Source: Atrina japonica
Taxonomy: Eukaryota; Mollusca; Bivalvia; Pterioida; Pinnidae
Direction: 5' to 3'
Length of the DNA: 64,000 bases
Assembly (NCBI GenBank): GCA_030159075.1
Contig: BROG01000554.1
Span: 135,001-199,000, forward strand
The notes below the pieces were generated by a model. The model ran no database searches, was not told the DNA's origin, and saw only the letters and a list, made by a program, of their open reading frames with translations. Below are positions 1 to 12,932 of the stretch, one piece after another (the stretch's first letter is position 1; every line of letters begins with the position of its first letter). A program made the translations under genes and the position numbers.

Positions 1-620
1 ATATAAAAATATTTATCACGTAGAAAAAAACACGCGATCTGAAAGAGGATCAAACCCTGGTATATATCCTCTTCTCTTTTCTTCCTCGTTCTTCTTCCTC
101 CTCCTCCTCATCACCACCACCAGTAGCATTAGATTACTAACAGTTATTACCGGTGGACAGGGGATACATCATCATCCACGACACCTAGTCCCATATCTGG
201 ATTTTCTGTCGGAACATGTTTAACCAATATTCACCATATTGGTAATCTGTCTACTGCTCCTGTGGTAAATACTTTATATTTCATATACTTTATATGTAAT
301 ATTTATATTAAAAATTGAAGTAATTCGTTTGGCATAAATGTGATATCACACGTTCAGTGTTTTGTGTTACAATTTCTCTTATACCTGGGCTTTAAAGACA
401 AAGAAATTACATGTCGTAAACAACTCGAAATCTCCCTTTGTTGTACGTACCACTGGCGTACAAACTGTGCATGTTGCAAGGTTAAATTGGTGGTTATACG
501 TGCTCCGTTGAACAATTATTTTAATGGAAGGTCGTATGCGTGTACTTGACTGTAATTCAAGAAATGCTTTGTCCATGTTTTTGCTTGTATGATGCTTTAC
601 GCCATATTTAACATTTTACG
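1..620. other. No recognisable gene
   Basis: AT-rich unique-looking DNA with a pyrimidine tract (CTTCTTCCTC repeats) at 60-110. The 69- and 65-codon open frames at 340-576 overlap on opposite strands and match nothing I know. Confidence 0.5.
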
Positions 621-624
621 TTAC

Positions 625-818
625 GTTATGTCGGTCAGGTATTTATGGCTGAGAAGAGAACGTGGTTATTATGTACCCGGGAAGGACCAATCCGCAAGTA
701 AACTGAAAAACGTTTATTTAAAATCAGCTTAGGTTCCAGCAGGTCTCAAAACTCGCGCTGAGGTAACATACCTCGCGGTTTAATGGGCAATGCTCTAACC
801 ACTCGGCCAGCATGTGAA
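625..818 (-). repeat. tRNA-derived SINE, third family
   Basis: The minus strand reads GGCCGAGTGGTTAGAGCATT (A box), then TTTTGAGACCTGCTGGAACC (decayed B box), TAAGCTGATTTT and GGTACATAA. Related pieces are at 3955-4060, 50756-50895, 54110-54420 and 61165-61375. Confidence 0.6.
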
Positions 819-1054
819 GAAAAAAGTATCTATCTTGCATAGACAAAATAATCAAGAGAAGTCATGTACAGACTCGGTATGAATAAGTCCGATAATATTA
901 AATATCTTTTTTCAATACTTCTGAGTCCGAGTGGCAATAATTTATGTACCCGTAAATCCGCCATTAAATATCATTATAAACATCACAGATGCCAACGTAA
1001 TAATATTTAGGTTGTTTAGGATCTGGTGAACACTGGAAAAATCACGAATCTTTT

Positions 1055-1140
1055 GAAATCCAGAGTAAACAACCCCTGCTGACCCGGCATAACCGCCGTG
1101 AGTCCACGATCAAATTCAAATGAAACAAGTGAGGATTAAA
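1055..1140 (-). mobile_element. Small fragment of the PLE 3' tail
   Basis: The minus strand shows TTGATCGTGGACTCACGGCG, a GCCGGGTCAGCAGGGG variant and then unrelated sequence. Only the core of the tail is present. Confidence 0.4.
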
Positions 1141-2035
1141 TTCTCGTCACACTAGGAACAGGCGACTCAACAACTATTATTAGTGAAAGATAGTAATTGC
1201 AAACAAGAGAATTATATCGACCGTAAAAATTGCGGAGCGTTGACATCAAATGCGATTCCCGATACCCCGATGGCAACAACTTATCAGTAAGTAGTTTCCC
1301 TCTCTTCATATGTTGAATATATATTTGTCATAGTATTATTGGTTTTTTTCATAAATAAAAAATGGCTACATAACTGCAACCTTTTCGTACTTGTATAGAA
1401 AAAAAGAAGATATAAATTATTACCAAGGACGCTAGTATACACTTATTAACTGATCATGACGACAGTAACACGTTTATAGTCAAGGGGATAATAAACTTAC
1501 TATTACTAGTCCATCAGTGTTTTATAATACGGAAATCATACCTGAAACTAGGTCGTCTAATACTTTTCTAAATCGATGAAAATCATACTGCTGCAGTTGC
1601 AATTACTCGTATGATAAAGAATAATTCGGAAATCTAGGGAAACAAGTCAGTTTAAACGGTAAAAAAAAATAAACAGCATCCGAAAAAATAACTGTTTACC
1701 GTAAATTTTCCAGTAAGTACGAAATTTTTTAAACGGGGAAACATTTGCTTTCATTTAAAAGACCATACTATGTTAAAAGTTTTTGAAAAATTTAAATGTT
1801 TAACAACCTTTTTCAGACAATTTCGTATCATTCGTCAATAATTCTATAAAGGGAATACACACTGTGGACTTTGTAGACAAATTTGAATGTGACAAGTGAT
1901 ATATTTTCTTTTAAACTTGTAGAATAATATTTCGTTGTACTTTACTAAAACCAGCCATAACCAACTACAGTATATTATTTACTACAATATCCAAGTTACT
2001 ATATGTTTCCATACCCAAAAATAAAACGGAAGGTA
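1141..2035. other. No recognisable gene
   Basis: AT-rich, no open frame of note, no clear repeats. Confidence 0.5.
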
Positions 2036-2172
2036 GCTTACTGTGGGGGAAACCGAAGTACTCAGAGAAAACCTACATGTTTGATTTGACATACTACCAT
2101 TCCCAATTCAAGAATCGAACCTGGTTGCATCGGTGAAAGCGAGTGCAGTTAACACTGCGCTACCCGGACACC
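2036..2172 (-). repeat. tRNA-derived SINE fragment, second family
   Basis: The minus strand begins GTGTCCGGGTAGCGCAGTG (A-box-like) and has GGTTCGATTCT (B box) about 30 bp on, followed by a body containing TTTTCTCTGAGTAC. Sits head-to-head with the SINE at 2200. Confidence 0.55.
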
Positions 2173-2199
2173 CTAACGTATTAAGTCTCGTCACACCAC

Positions 2200-2487
2200 A
2201 AAGTATGTGCGGTAGCGCGCTCGTCTCTTGATCGTAAGGTCGTGAGTTCGAGTCCAGCCGTAGGCAGGTTGGTTTCCTGTCCTTCGGATGAGACAGTAAA
2301 ATCCGAGGTCCCGTGTTACTGTAGGTGTCGGCACGTTAAAGAACCCTCACTGCTCAGTGCCCGTAAGTGCCGAGCAAAGGCCAAAATTTGAAGCCCCTCA
2401 CCGACATATGGTGACGTCTCCATATGAGTGAAAGATTCTTGATTGGGACGTTAAACTACAACAAACAAACAAACAAACAAACAAACA
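2200..2487 (+). repeat. tRNA-derived SINE with (CAAA)n tail, family 1
   Basis: tRNA-like head with CGGTAGCGCGC and B box GTTCGAGTCC. Body with TCGGATGAGACAGTAAAA, GGCACGTTAAAGAACCCTCA and GTGCCGAGCA, end GGGACGTTAAACTACAA and (CAAA)n. Other members lie at 29.0, 38.98, 51.36 and 56.8 kb, all plus strand. Confidence 0.8.
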
Positions 2488-3950
2488 TTTGTTATGTTTA
2501 TAATGCAAGAGAACTAACATGTACTTGTTTCGGAGAGAAAGATCAGTTTTGATAAAGCCATTTGTCTACCTCCTGAGGTTCATGGTATTGGTAATACATC
2601 ATCCCTTTTTATATAATTTTCCTGTTTGTTCTATTTAGCACAAAGTATTGAAACAAACATTAAATCTGGGCATACATGAATTTGACTGCGATTTTCTCAA
2701 CATCAGAGATGGCAACACTACAAACAGAACATGCACTAAAGTTTTCTGTCATGTTTATGTGTAAAGTCCAAGAGAAAAAAGTATGAAATATCCAATCATA
2801 GCATATAATAACTTGATTGGCTATGTCAGAGTCTTTTATACTAGAAAATTGACATTGCAGCTGAACTCTTCATCAACTTGATGTATTACGGTATATAAAG
2901 CGATGCAATAAACACAAGTCAGCTATCAGCTTCGTACAACTATTAAACGTAATCAGACCATCTTTTAACTTATTATGGACTTCAATTATGTTATTGCATG
3001 TTTTCACAAATGGATTGTCAAAATGAATTTTTTGTTATAAAAGTACACGTTTCATGTTCAGGGAATGGCTCTACGAAAATTGATCATACAGAGGGGGTGA
3101 ATAAATTGTTTATTTGACAATAATTGTTTTTTTATGATACAGCGTCATGAAAAACATATATCCATAGAGACATGTTGGTACACACTATGCAGTCGGTAAT
3201 ATCTACTAAATGCACAATTGTAGGTTTTAGATATGGGATTTGAATACAGGTAACAAATCTTGAAGTGTGTAGAATATAACATTTACGTGTGAGCCCTTAC
3301 TAGCAGGAGTATCTGAAACTATATTTGTACCAATACTGTATCATGTACTACATGCCAGTGTGTTGCTCAAACCATCGTGGCACCTGATCCTACTTCTGCA
3401 TTGTTAGAGTTCATTGCTTGCTAACTATCAATTGCATGGAATACTAGTGGGGTGGTTGTTTAACTAAACATGCGTAATATGTTAATCAAATGCATGTGTT
3501 TACTAGTTATATAAACTTTGTGTATTCGGCTGACATTGATACACGGCTTTCAGAGTTATTCAAAATAAGACATAAAATGATAGAGATGATCTGAATGACG
3601 TTATATCTGCAAAACCTAGTCATTGGCTTACATATAGTATTACATGAAGCAAACAAAATATGCATTTGTGGCATTTCATTTTTTTTAAACGAAATATTAT
3701 CGTAAAATTTATTACAATTACAAATAAACAACATTTGACCTTTGAAGGAATTAAATGATGTGACACTGACTATGACTCGTTCACGCAAAACTCGTGTCCC
3801 TGTCAGAGAAATACATCCATACAAGTTCAATTATTGTATTTTAAGTAACACAAGAATACGCGTAGAATAAGTTATTAAACATTATGCAAATGTTTTACAA
3901 CACTTGAATTTGAATTTTGAATAATGTTTAACGCCATACCTAATTTTACT
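2488..3950. other. No recognisable gene
   Basis: AT-rich. A short piece at 3370-3405 (GTGGCACCTGATCC) recalls the PLE tail but is too short to call. The 107-codon minus frame at 3507-3830 has no family features. Confidence 0.45.
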
Positions 3951-3954
3951 TAAA

Positions 3955-4060
3955 TGGTGGTTGGCCGTTTCAATGGTGCGTAGAAAACCCGGTTACAATT
4001 TACCAGGGAAGAATCACCGCCTTCACAAGTAATACAACACCTGAAAAACAGTTTTGAGCA
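3955..4060 (-). repeat. Third-family SINE body fragment
   Basis: TGGTGGTTGGCCGTTTCAAT, CCCGGTTACAATTTACCAGG and CTTCACAAGTAA match the distal part of the 61.2-kb copy. Confidence 0.35.
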
Positions 4061-5269
4061 ATGAGTTTATTCATTTCAACAATTTCAATTTTTTTTGTTA
4101 TCAGCTAGTTTTCATTTTATTTGTTTCAAATTTGGTTTTCCCTGAAAATTTTAGCTTTGTCAGGGCATGGTTTGTCATGTAAGCATTTGCATTTTCTGCA
4201 AAACAACCAATAAACAAAGGACATTAATGACCACGAAAACAAACAATTTTGAATTAGATCGTTGTCATATAGACGCTTTGAATGATGTCTGGAAAACCAC
4301 AAATATCCAAATGGGAATTAAAACTAAGATTCCAAATAATATTTATTTACAAGCTTGACATATGGTGAAATAATAAATTTCATTATTGATTTATCGCCTT
4401 ACTAATTTGAAATTACCAGTAATCTTGTGATTTTCTATGTTTTCATCAACAAAGTCTGAAATCATAATATGATAAAATCATTCATCGGGAAAGTATCCGA
4501 CTTACAAAGACGGCATCTTACAAACAAAACGACGTCACACAGTTTAATTATTGTGAACATAAAAAGATCCGGGAAAACTGACAAGGAAATCTCTTCAAAT
4601 GTTTAATTTTAGTATATGTCCCTGTGAAGGCTGACTGGTCCAAGTTTCAAGTTGAAGTGGGGGGGAGAGGGGTCCACCGTGTAAAACTTCTGGTATATTT
4701 CTGTCATTTTTCCAGATTGTATACACACGCTGTTTATAATTTCGCTCAGTGAGGTTCAGGTATTCACTGTAAATGTTCGGGAAAAGGGTTATAAAAAAAA
4801 ATTATTTGATATATAAATATCTTGATAATAATAGTCATGGATATTTTGTGAATAATTTTTTTTTATTTTTTTTTTCAGAGAATTGGTGTGTGTATATATT
4901 TTTTCCACGAAATATATACTATGTGACGTGCAGATGTATTGTCTTTTTTCAAAATTCTTATTTTGAACCGAAGAGAAATTACTTAAATCCTACATACACT
5001 TTCACCGATTTCTCTATCTCTGAAATATTGGACAATCATAAATCCGTTGTCACTTTGTTTTGAATAAAGGCAAATAACACAGAGCTTGAATTGTAATGCA
5101 TTTATTGGATTCCGAAGATGTACAAAAACCCCTATGGACACCGATTCAGGGGTTATCTAAGTGCTCCATCTAGCCTTTATCTATTTTACTCACCAAATAT
5201 CTTACACATATAAACCAAGGTCTCCAGAAGTAATGTACATCGGCCTACTCAAGAAGCGGAGTTAATCAG
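4061..5269. other. No recognisable gene
   Basis: AT-rich with homopolymer runs (poly-T near 4857-4876). The open frames at 4167 and 4773 are low-complexity and Phe/Tyr-rich. Confidence 0.45.
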
Positions 5270-6190
5270 ATGAGGATCCTGAAGAATTCAAAAGAATTAT
5301 TTGACCATTAACAGCCACCGAATTTCGAACATATTACAAGCATAAAGTATTTTGATTTTTCGACCCTTTACATAACAATTTCTCACCAGAAACTCTAACA
5401 TCTATTATACAAAACTCCTTTATATACAAAATGCCACAGATATATATATTTAGTGTTAGGTCATGAAGAACTTTAATTTGTCAAGGAATACTCTGATTCC
5501 AATAACAAGTACACTGAAGACGATATCATCAAGATGCTGTGGCTTCTAGTAAACTTTCTAATTTTACATTCGGTATATCGACGACGCCCTGTCTATAAAC
5601 AATTCAGAATTTTAGAATTACCTCGGCCAGATATATCCTGTTGAGCTTGAGATCAGTGAGAAGACAGAGAGCAACACAGCTGCTTCTTACCTAGTTTCCT
5701 ACTGTACATTGGAACGCACGGTCAACGTCACACCTTCCTTTATGACAAACGCGACGATTTGAATTTACATATCACGAGTAGTAATATTTCATCTTCTCCT
5801 GCCTATGGTGTTTTCAGTTCAAAACATGCCAGAACATGCTCATCTTATGAATGTTTTATTCTGAGAGCGAAACGACTCGCCAATAAACTACACAAGGTTA
5901 CGTTATTGAACGCCTGAAATCGTCGTTAAAAATGTTTTATGATCCATACAGCGGATCCGGTTAAACAATATGAAGTCCATCCTCTCAGGAATATTAGATA
6001 GTAAATTGTATTCTGGAGCACGACTACAAACAGTGACCAATAATATATAAGGGAAACCGATGATATTTTCACTTGACCTTCTCACTGAACTCGAGAGGTT
6101 TCCATGTAACATTCGGGACAGGTGTGCATTGTTGACAGAGGACGTTGATTCCTTCTGGACATTTGGTCCTATCCCGTTTAGGGTTTGCAA
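5270..6190 (+). pseudogene. Naiad-like PLE reverse transcriptase, heavily degraded copy
   Basis: Fragments in several frames align to the 12-kb copy: SIKYFDFSTLYITISH (motif A region), VLGHEELYFVKEYSDS and NNKYTEDDIIKML (insertion region), YIDDALSINNSEF (motif C) and VELEISEKTESNTAASYL. Further on come GYVIERLKSSLKMFY and a tail with FHVTFGTG and GHLVLSRL. Motif B is missing: an internal deletion joins the segment before it directly to YIDD near 5570. Several stops and frameshifts. Confidence 0.7.
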
Positions 6191-6780
6191 TTATTATTCA
6201 TGCTGAGATCGTTTACATATCCATATTTGCCGTATTCTAATGTTGTCCATTGGTACTTCTTTTTTTTTACTTATCAAACGATAGATAAGAAAGATCAATC
6301 AATTTCAAATTTCTCCAAGTCATTGCAAAATCAGTGGTATCAAAATATCTTTTCTTCCATTTTTAGAATGTTGTTTTGCTATACAAAAGTAATATGATCT
6401 TTCTTTTATCGTGGTTTTGGATAATTATTTCGAATTCCCATTAGTACAGATACTTAGTATCTCATAAAAAAATGTCTTTGCACTTGTGTCTCTCACAATA
6501 AAAAACATATAGATACCCATTAGAATACCATGAAATAATACAGTAACGGGATTATTATTTTCTATTATTTCATCATATATTATGAAATATAATAAATTAT
6601 AATATATATTGTGATGACTTAATGAATCATTGAAATGCAAAGACTAAATGTTTAATTTTCTGCCATGATGGCCATAGAATTGAACTTGCCACTTGTTATC
6701 TTTCTTGCTTATCTATACATGTACTTAAGCACATTAGCATGTACGCATGTACGCGCGCTCAAGCACATGCACGCGCGCGC

Positions 6781-6920
<140 letters not shown>

Positions 6921-8149
6921 CATTTTTTATATTAACCGTATCCGATAGTATCGGATCAACGCAAATGTTCGCGTAACATTAACATGTCTAGACAACTTGC
7001 AATACGACAAAATATTACCAGCGCTGTATTGCACCGCCGGATTAAATATAAATAATTCCCTTCCAAATTGTCAATTGTTTGTTTTTGTGATATATAACGT
7101 TTTTTTATGGGTTGAACACCATTATATCAACTTAAAACAATGTATATAATCAAAACACCAAATCGTAATTCTGAGTGCAATATTAAAACATTGCAAATTT
7201 TTATTACAGATATTTTTCCAGCAAAAAAAAAATATTTTGGTATTTCTTTTTGCTAGTTTCTTGACATGTCTTATCCTTTAGCACTAAAAACTGAAAAATA
7301 TGCATGAATACAAAGATTTAGAAAAATGTGTTTATATTGGAACCATGACGTTTATAAAATGTTTATGTTCTCCAAACCTCGCCAAGGTAAGCACTTTGAA
7401 AATATAGGAGACTTTAAATAGAGGTCACGTGTCACATCAGGCGTGGGTATTTGGTCCATAGCATAGGTCAGTGCTTGTCACTACCAGCTGGTGGTATATC
7501 TGCATTAAAGACAAATCAATCCAGAAAGAAAGATTGCTTACATTTTGCCATGAAAATAAATGGTAATTTCTAGGTCTGTTCTTCTCTAGGAATAATTGGT
7601 CGTTCGTATTTTTAAAAGGTTAATCATATTTTTCGAAAACAAATATCTCCAAGGACGAATTCAAAATATATATAATACATTAAACATTCTGGCCTGTTTG
7701 ACACATACGTTCATCATTCATCAAGATAACCCTAAGCCATCCATAGGATCGTATAGGCGATGAATAATTTAGAATATCAGAAGTAATTGCAACGTCTCAA
7801 GGTAATAAGAATTCATACAGTACATACAGACATATCTCACTCAAGGATACGTTCAGAAATCAATACATCTTCCGTATAGTTTACAAACTGCATTTTAAAA
7901 CTAGTATTTCAGAGTGAACACTACAGGCACTGCACATAAAAAAAACAATTTCCGCTCTTACTTAGTGATGTTGAAACTTAGTTTACATAAAGTTTCCACC
8001 AGGACTTTGATGCAGAAACTTCAGGTTTCCATAAAGTTTCTTCATGTATACTCCTAGGGTGCCATATTATTAACCATTTCCGTTTACTGTTCTCATGGAA
8101 CTACAAAAAATAAAGTAAAATGAATGGCCAATTCTTGTAAATCTTACAG
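6921..8149. other. No recognisable gene
   Basis: AT-rich. Positions 7960-8050 carry a GAAACTTCAGGTTTCCATAA block shared with 37140-37200, a dispersed repeat of unknown class. Confidence 0.45.
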
Positions 8150-8620
8150 AATTTCACATTGGTTATCATTTGGCCTTGTGTGATGCCACTTCTATTTAGA
8201 CAATTTTCTATATTTTAAATTGGAGCTCAGCTAAAGGAGTCTAATTGACAGAAATGATCATCTGGAGCACGATGACTTTGCTATTATGTTTATAATATTT
8301 ACATCCATTAGGTCCTTCCCACTTCTGGTGGACTTTTTGCGTCCCCGAAATATACATAAACTAGTACCTGGTATTTCGGAACCAGCTGATCATCTTATAC
8401 TAATTAAAAGTTATTTTTCGCACTGATAACACCATTTAAATTCTAAAGTCTTCATAAGCTAAGATAGTCAGCTTTTTACAGTGGTTCCTCCTAGACGGAT
8501 TTGGCTATGCATTTAGATTTTTAATTTGGCCTTGTATGATACCAATTTCCTGTAAGAAAATATATTTTAAATTGGAGCTCAACTGATGACTTTGGTCGTC
8601 ATTCGATTGCGATGTCATAA
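8150..8620 (+). mobile_element. Retrozyme-like tandem element, about 1.2 monomers, with hammerhead remnants
   Basis: A TTTGGCCTTGT block is followed about 55-70 bp later by TTGGAGCTCA, and the pair occurs twice (from 8169 and 8525). This shows direct tandem repetition with a ~356-bp period. Homologous, in reverse orientation, to 13885-14330. A degraded hammerhead lies at 8225-8268 and a half copy with intact CTGATGA at 8577-8589. No open reading frame. Non-coding tandem repeats with type I hammerheads are known in animal genomes as retrozymes. Confidence 0.65.
8225..8268 (+). ncRNA. Degraded type I hammerhead ribozyme
   Basis: Aligns with the copy at 14157-14202. Stem I strand GCTCAG, then CTAAAGG where CTGATGA is expected (core damaged), the same 13-nt stem II segment, GAAA, a self-complementary TGATCA region and GGAGC closing stem I. 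Probably inactive because the CUGAUGA core is lost. Confidence 0.55.
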
Positions 8621-8904
8621 TCACACAAGTCGTTAACGGGACATTTAATTCTGAGGTCATAATGAAGAAGTTTGCCAAAAGATGCCTTGTCGGGCATTTG
8701 ACGATAGGTCAATTGAATTAAAACTGTAGGAACCATGTTACAGTTGGTCGATGATTAAATGAATTTTCTTCAAAACCTCTGGTCATAGTAGCCTACATAT
8801 TATCGTGAATCTGCAATATCACTGAAAATTGATGAAGTATAAATAGTCTCAGATATCAAGGTATAAATCATTTGGATGTCCAAGATATAGTTACAAATCT
8901 TGTA

Positions 8905-9015
8905 AAAAATGGACAAACACGGACCTCTTGAAATCAAGAGGTGGGATCAGGTGCCATGGAGGAGTAAGCATCCCCTGTCGACCGGTCACACCCGCCGTGA
9001 GTAAAGACTCGTATA
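8905..9015 (-). mobile_element. Fragment of the PLE 3' tail
   Basis: The minus strand carries TTTACTCACGGCGGGTGTGA, CGACAGGGGATGCTTACTCC and the ACCTGATCCCACCTC block, then AGGTCCGTGTTTGTCCATTT; about 110 bp only. Confidence 0.6.
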
Positions 9016-9574
9016 AAACAGACACAAGTAATATTGAAGCCTCAAATTTTGTATGCAATAGGTAATGTGCATCTGTAATTATAGAGTTGGGAATTAGTGC
9101 GAAAGAGTTTGAAATAATTTAAAACGAATTAAGAAAACGAAAAAGAAACTATTTGGAGATTTCCGACATCGAGCTCTTATTTGTCTGACTCATGGCGGAA
9201 ATAATGATATCGTTCTGTAAAACTGTTCATATGACCATACATCCTTCATTTTAAACAACCAATAATTCATATTTATGGAGTACAATACTGTTGCTGGCCA
9301 AACGTTTTAAGATAAATTGTAATTTGACATACTTCGATCATTTACTATAATTCATTTTCATAGAAACTGATATTTCATTTATTCTATCACCCATAATTCT
9401 CATTTTCATGTATAATTAGGCATTGACTTGTTTTATTTGTTTTCAGCGAATGTAAAATGTCTCGTCTCGTGTTGTGTGAAATCGGTACTAAATTCAAAGA
9501 AAGAAAATGTGCGAGGTACCATAAAATAAAGACTGATATTAGCTATATAACAAAGTTATGATTTTCTGCATTTA

Positions 9575-9843
<269 letters not shown>

Positions 9844-10029
9844 ATTTCCAAATGTCTATTGCCATTATCATTTTCACTATATATTTCATATTAAACCATG
9901 ACTATTCAAAAGCATATTGTGACGCCATTTCTTATCACATTTCAATAGAATTTGCAATGTGAAACAAAGAATTCAATACAGTTCCATTATATGTTTTTAT
10001 TTGAAATTTTTGAAAAAGTAATTAACAGG

Positions 10030-10318
10030 TTCATCAATTTAAATGATGAAACAATCAAAACGTTTCCATGATTTCCTGATGTATATCACAAAATTTTGTT
10101 CATATGTTTCCTTTACGGATGTAAATGATTTTTCTTCTAGAAATCCTAGAACAAGTGTTGCATATGTCGGAGCAACCGTAGTACCCATTGCTGTTCCCAA
10201 TTTTTGTCTTTAATATGTTTCGTTAAAATGCATAAAATTATTTTCCAGAATAAATCGAATACTTTCTGTGATGAATTCTTTTGAAAATCTTGCATTTAAC
10301 ACTTGTTCTAGGACTTTA
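10030..10318 (-). pseudogene. Penelope-like element RT core fragment (motif B), inverted part
   Basis: Minus-strand translation gives VLEQVLNARFSKEFITESIR, then LGTAMGTTVAPTYATLVLGF followed by LEEK, then WKRFDCFII. This is RT motif B and the start of motif C of canonical EN+ PLEs; the usual LDD of motif C is reduced to a single D, so the copy is dead. There is also an in-frame TAA before the motif. It meets a plus-strand thumb plus endonuclease segment at about 10320. Confidence 0.7.
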
Positions 10319-10319
10319 A

Positions 10320-11120
10320 GAAGTCATCCGAAACATACCAGAAATAATATTCCATATAATTTAGCCAGCCGTCTTTGCACCATTGTTTCCGACAAATAAA
10401 CCCTAGAAGTTCGAATTACAAGATGTACTTTTGCAAAGAAAATATCCTGGAACTTTTAATACAAAATGGAATTCTCATGGAATAAAAGAACTCTTAAATG
10501 TTAAAATCAAATCGAATAACAATAATATTCCATATGTATCAACACATAATCCAAAAAAAACAGAAATTTATACTATAATACAACATAATAAACCCATTTT
10601 TAAAGCGAATCAATCCCTGAAAACAATACTCGAAAATTCTGAAATCATAAAATGTAAACGACAGAGTCTAAAATCTATCATAACCAGAGCAAAATTTGCT
10701 GATACAAATAAGGAGAAACCTACTGTTAGCAAGTGAAACAACAAGATGTGGTACCTGCCCCTACTTGATAGCCGGGTCAAAATTCTATTTCAAAGATGAT
10801 ACAGAATTTACAGTTAAGTCTTGTATTACATGCACAAGTTCCAACTTAATATACGTTATCACTTGCTGTGGATGTGAAGAAAATTACATTGGTCAGACGG
10901 GAGATATTTTACTCCACCGAGTGACAGTGCACAGACAATACAGGAGCCCAAATACCAGTGTTACCCCCGTTAGTGAGCACATTAGTCGCTGTGCAGCCAA
11001 TAAAACACCTAATTTCAAAGTATTTCCACTTTACGAATTTTATAAAAAAAACTCTAGACAAGGAACATGAAACAAAAGAAAGACTTTTCATTCTGAAATA
11101 TAAACCACTGTTATATATAT
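10320..11120 (+). pseudogene. Penelope-like element RT thumb and C-terminal GIY-YIG endonuclease, degraded
   Basis: Starts with RNNIPYNLASRLCTIVSDK (end of RT), then YVSTHNPKKTEIY and KCKRQSLKSIITRAKF in a second frame, then CGTCPYLIAGSKF and CITCTSSNLIYVITCCGC, followed at once by ENYIGQTGDILLHRV and TVHRQ, the GIY-YIG nuclease with its Cys/His zinc-binding positions. At least three frameshifts or stops break it (near 10400, 10735 and 11070). The order RT then endonuclease is that of canonical EN+ PLEs. Confidence 0.8.
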
Positions 11121-11311
11121 ATATAGTCTCCCGTTAATTTCTTTAACAATAAACAGATGACGTCGTACTTAACTGCGCATCATTTTATGAACAACAATTA
11201 TATAACGTCATTATTAACTGTGTAAAATGTAACGTCACCTATATTGCTATTTGACGTTTCCAAGTGTAACTATGTAATGTTAAACTCCTTGATGATAATA
11301 TTAACTTATTT

Positions 11312-11420
<109 letters not shown>

Positions 11421-12046
11421 TTCAAGGACTTTAAGTAGCACCAATATTTTGTTTCTGTAATCATCCTGCCTGAAGCTTTAGATTGAGTTCAACTCGGTTA
11501 ATATATTGTCGAAACCATAAAATATCTTACGTTAATCTCATTTTTGTTTCGCGAAAGTGAATTCGTGTTTCATGCATTTACGGTTTTGTAAGTGTTTACA
11601 CATTTGTTAAAATACCCCACTGGTATACAAAAACGAAAAAAAGATTTAATAGGTCGAATGATACAGTTTAATTGAAATTATTTAATTCCCTGTTGCCCCA
11701 AATTAATGATTCTTTACAAAATTATGTTCACTATTCCGTGTTTTAAATTACATAAAGCACTGAATTAACACTGATATTTTTTCCATTTATAGCAAAATGA
11801 TCTGTCGATGACGGAAATTTTACATCCTGATTTTATGCAATATCTTTTATCGTTTGTATCAACGCATGCGTATAATTAAAATGAACTTGCAAAACGTAAT
11901 CCTTTGTAACTGTAAATTTTAATCGGACAATTGAAATCAAGATAGTTGAAGTCCCAGTTCCTTGAAAGTGTTCACCTTTCAAAACGAAAACGAAACGAAA
12001 AGGTAGAAGAACCACTGGCTAATCGAAAATCAAAGTTCATTGGAAC

Positions 12047-12932
12047 ATGAAAAATCAGATATATTTTTCTCGAATTCACAGTATCAAAACTTATGACTTC
12101 TCTACTCTTTACACTACTATTCCACATAAAAAATTAAAAGAAAGACTTTTCAGCATCATAGACAACTGCTTTTTCACTAAAGGGGGTACCCGAAAATTTA
12201 AATATCTAGTGATTGGCTATCAGGATACTTATTTCGTCAAACACGACTCTGATTCTACACATAAATATACTGAAGTTGATATAAAAAACATGCTGGAATT
12301 TCTAATAGACAATATATTTGTAATGGTTGGAGACGTGGTCTTTCAACAAACTGTCGGCATTCCTATGGGAACCAATTGTGCTACTTTATTGGCCGACCTG
12401 TTCCTTTATTCATACGAAGCAGACTTCATTCAGAAACTGCTGAATCAAAAGAAGAAAAAGTTAGCGGGTGTCCTTTAATTTGACATTTAGATATATCGAC
12501 GACGTTTTGTCAATTAATAATGACAATTTTCATACATATGTCAATGCGATATATCCCAGCGAACTAGAAATTAAAGATACAACAGAATCAAGCACACCAG
12601 CTTCATACTTAGACATTTTACTTAATATAAACACAGACGGGAAATTAGCAACTAAGCTATACGATAAACGCGACGATTTCGGCTTTCCCTTCGAAAATTT
12701 TCCACATTTAAGTAGTAATATCCCTCAGTCACCCGCGTATGGAGTTTATATTTCACAAATGATCCGATATGCCAGGGCGTGCACAACATATGAAGATTTC
12801 ATATACAGAGGTAAACTACTCACAGACAAATTATTGACACAGGGATATCGAAAACCGCGTTTAATGTCAACGTTCCGCAAATTTTATGGTCGGTATAATA
12901 GTCTTGTTTGCGACTACTGTTTCACTAAGTGA
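12047..12932 (+). pseudogene. Penelope-like reverse transcriptase, Naiad-like, one frameshift
   Basis: Two overlapping frames (12047-12478 and 12468-12932) make one RT. Motif A is YDFSTLYTTIPH and motif B is QQTVGIPMGTNCA; after a one-base frameshift near 12465 motif C is FRYIDDVLS. Downstream are YISQMIRYARACTTY and the thumb, ending FRKFYGRYNSLV and a stop at 12930-12932. The A-to-B distance is long, with a stretch around FVKHDSDSTHKYTEVD, consistent with the insertion-in-fingers domain described for Naiad PLEs and telomerase. No GIY-YIG domain follows; in Naiads it is N-terminal, and here the 5' part is missing. Non-autonomous remnant. Confidence 0.8.

Noticed and set aside
8583..8589. Complete second hammerhead at the downstream CTGATGA
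   Set aside because: The sequence after it lacks stem II and GAAA and jumps to monomer sequence beyond the ribozyme; only the 5' half is present.
12047..12932. Selenocysteine-encoding PLE, as reported for some clam Naiads
   Set aside because: The break in the RT is a frameshift near 12465 and not an in-frame TGA; no SECIS-like element was recognised by eye.
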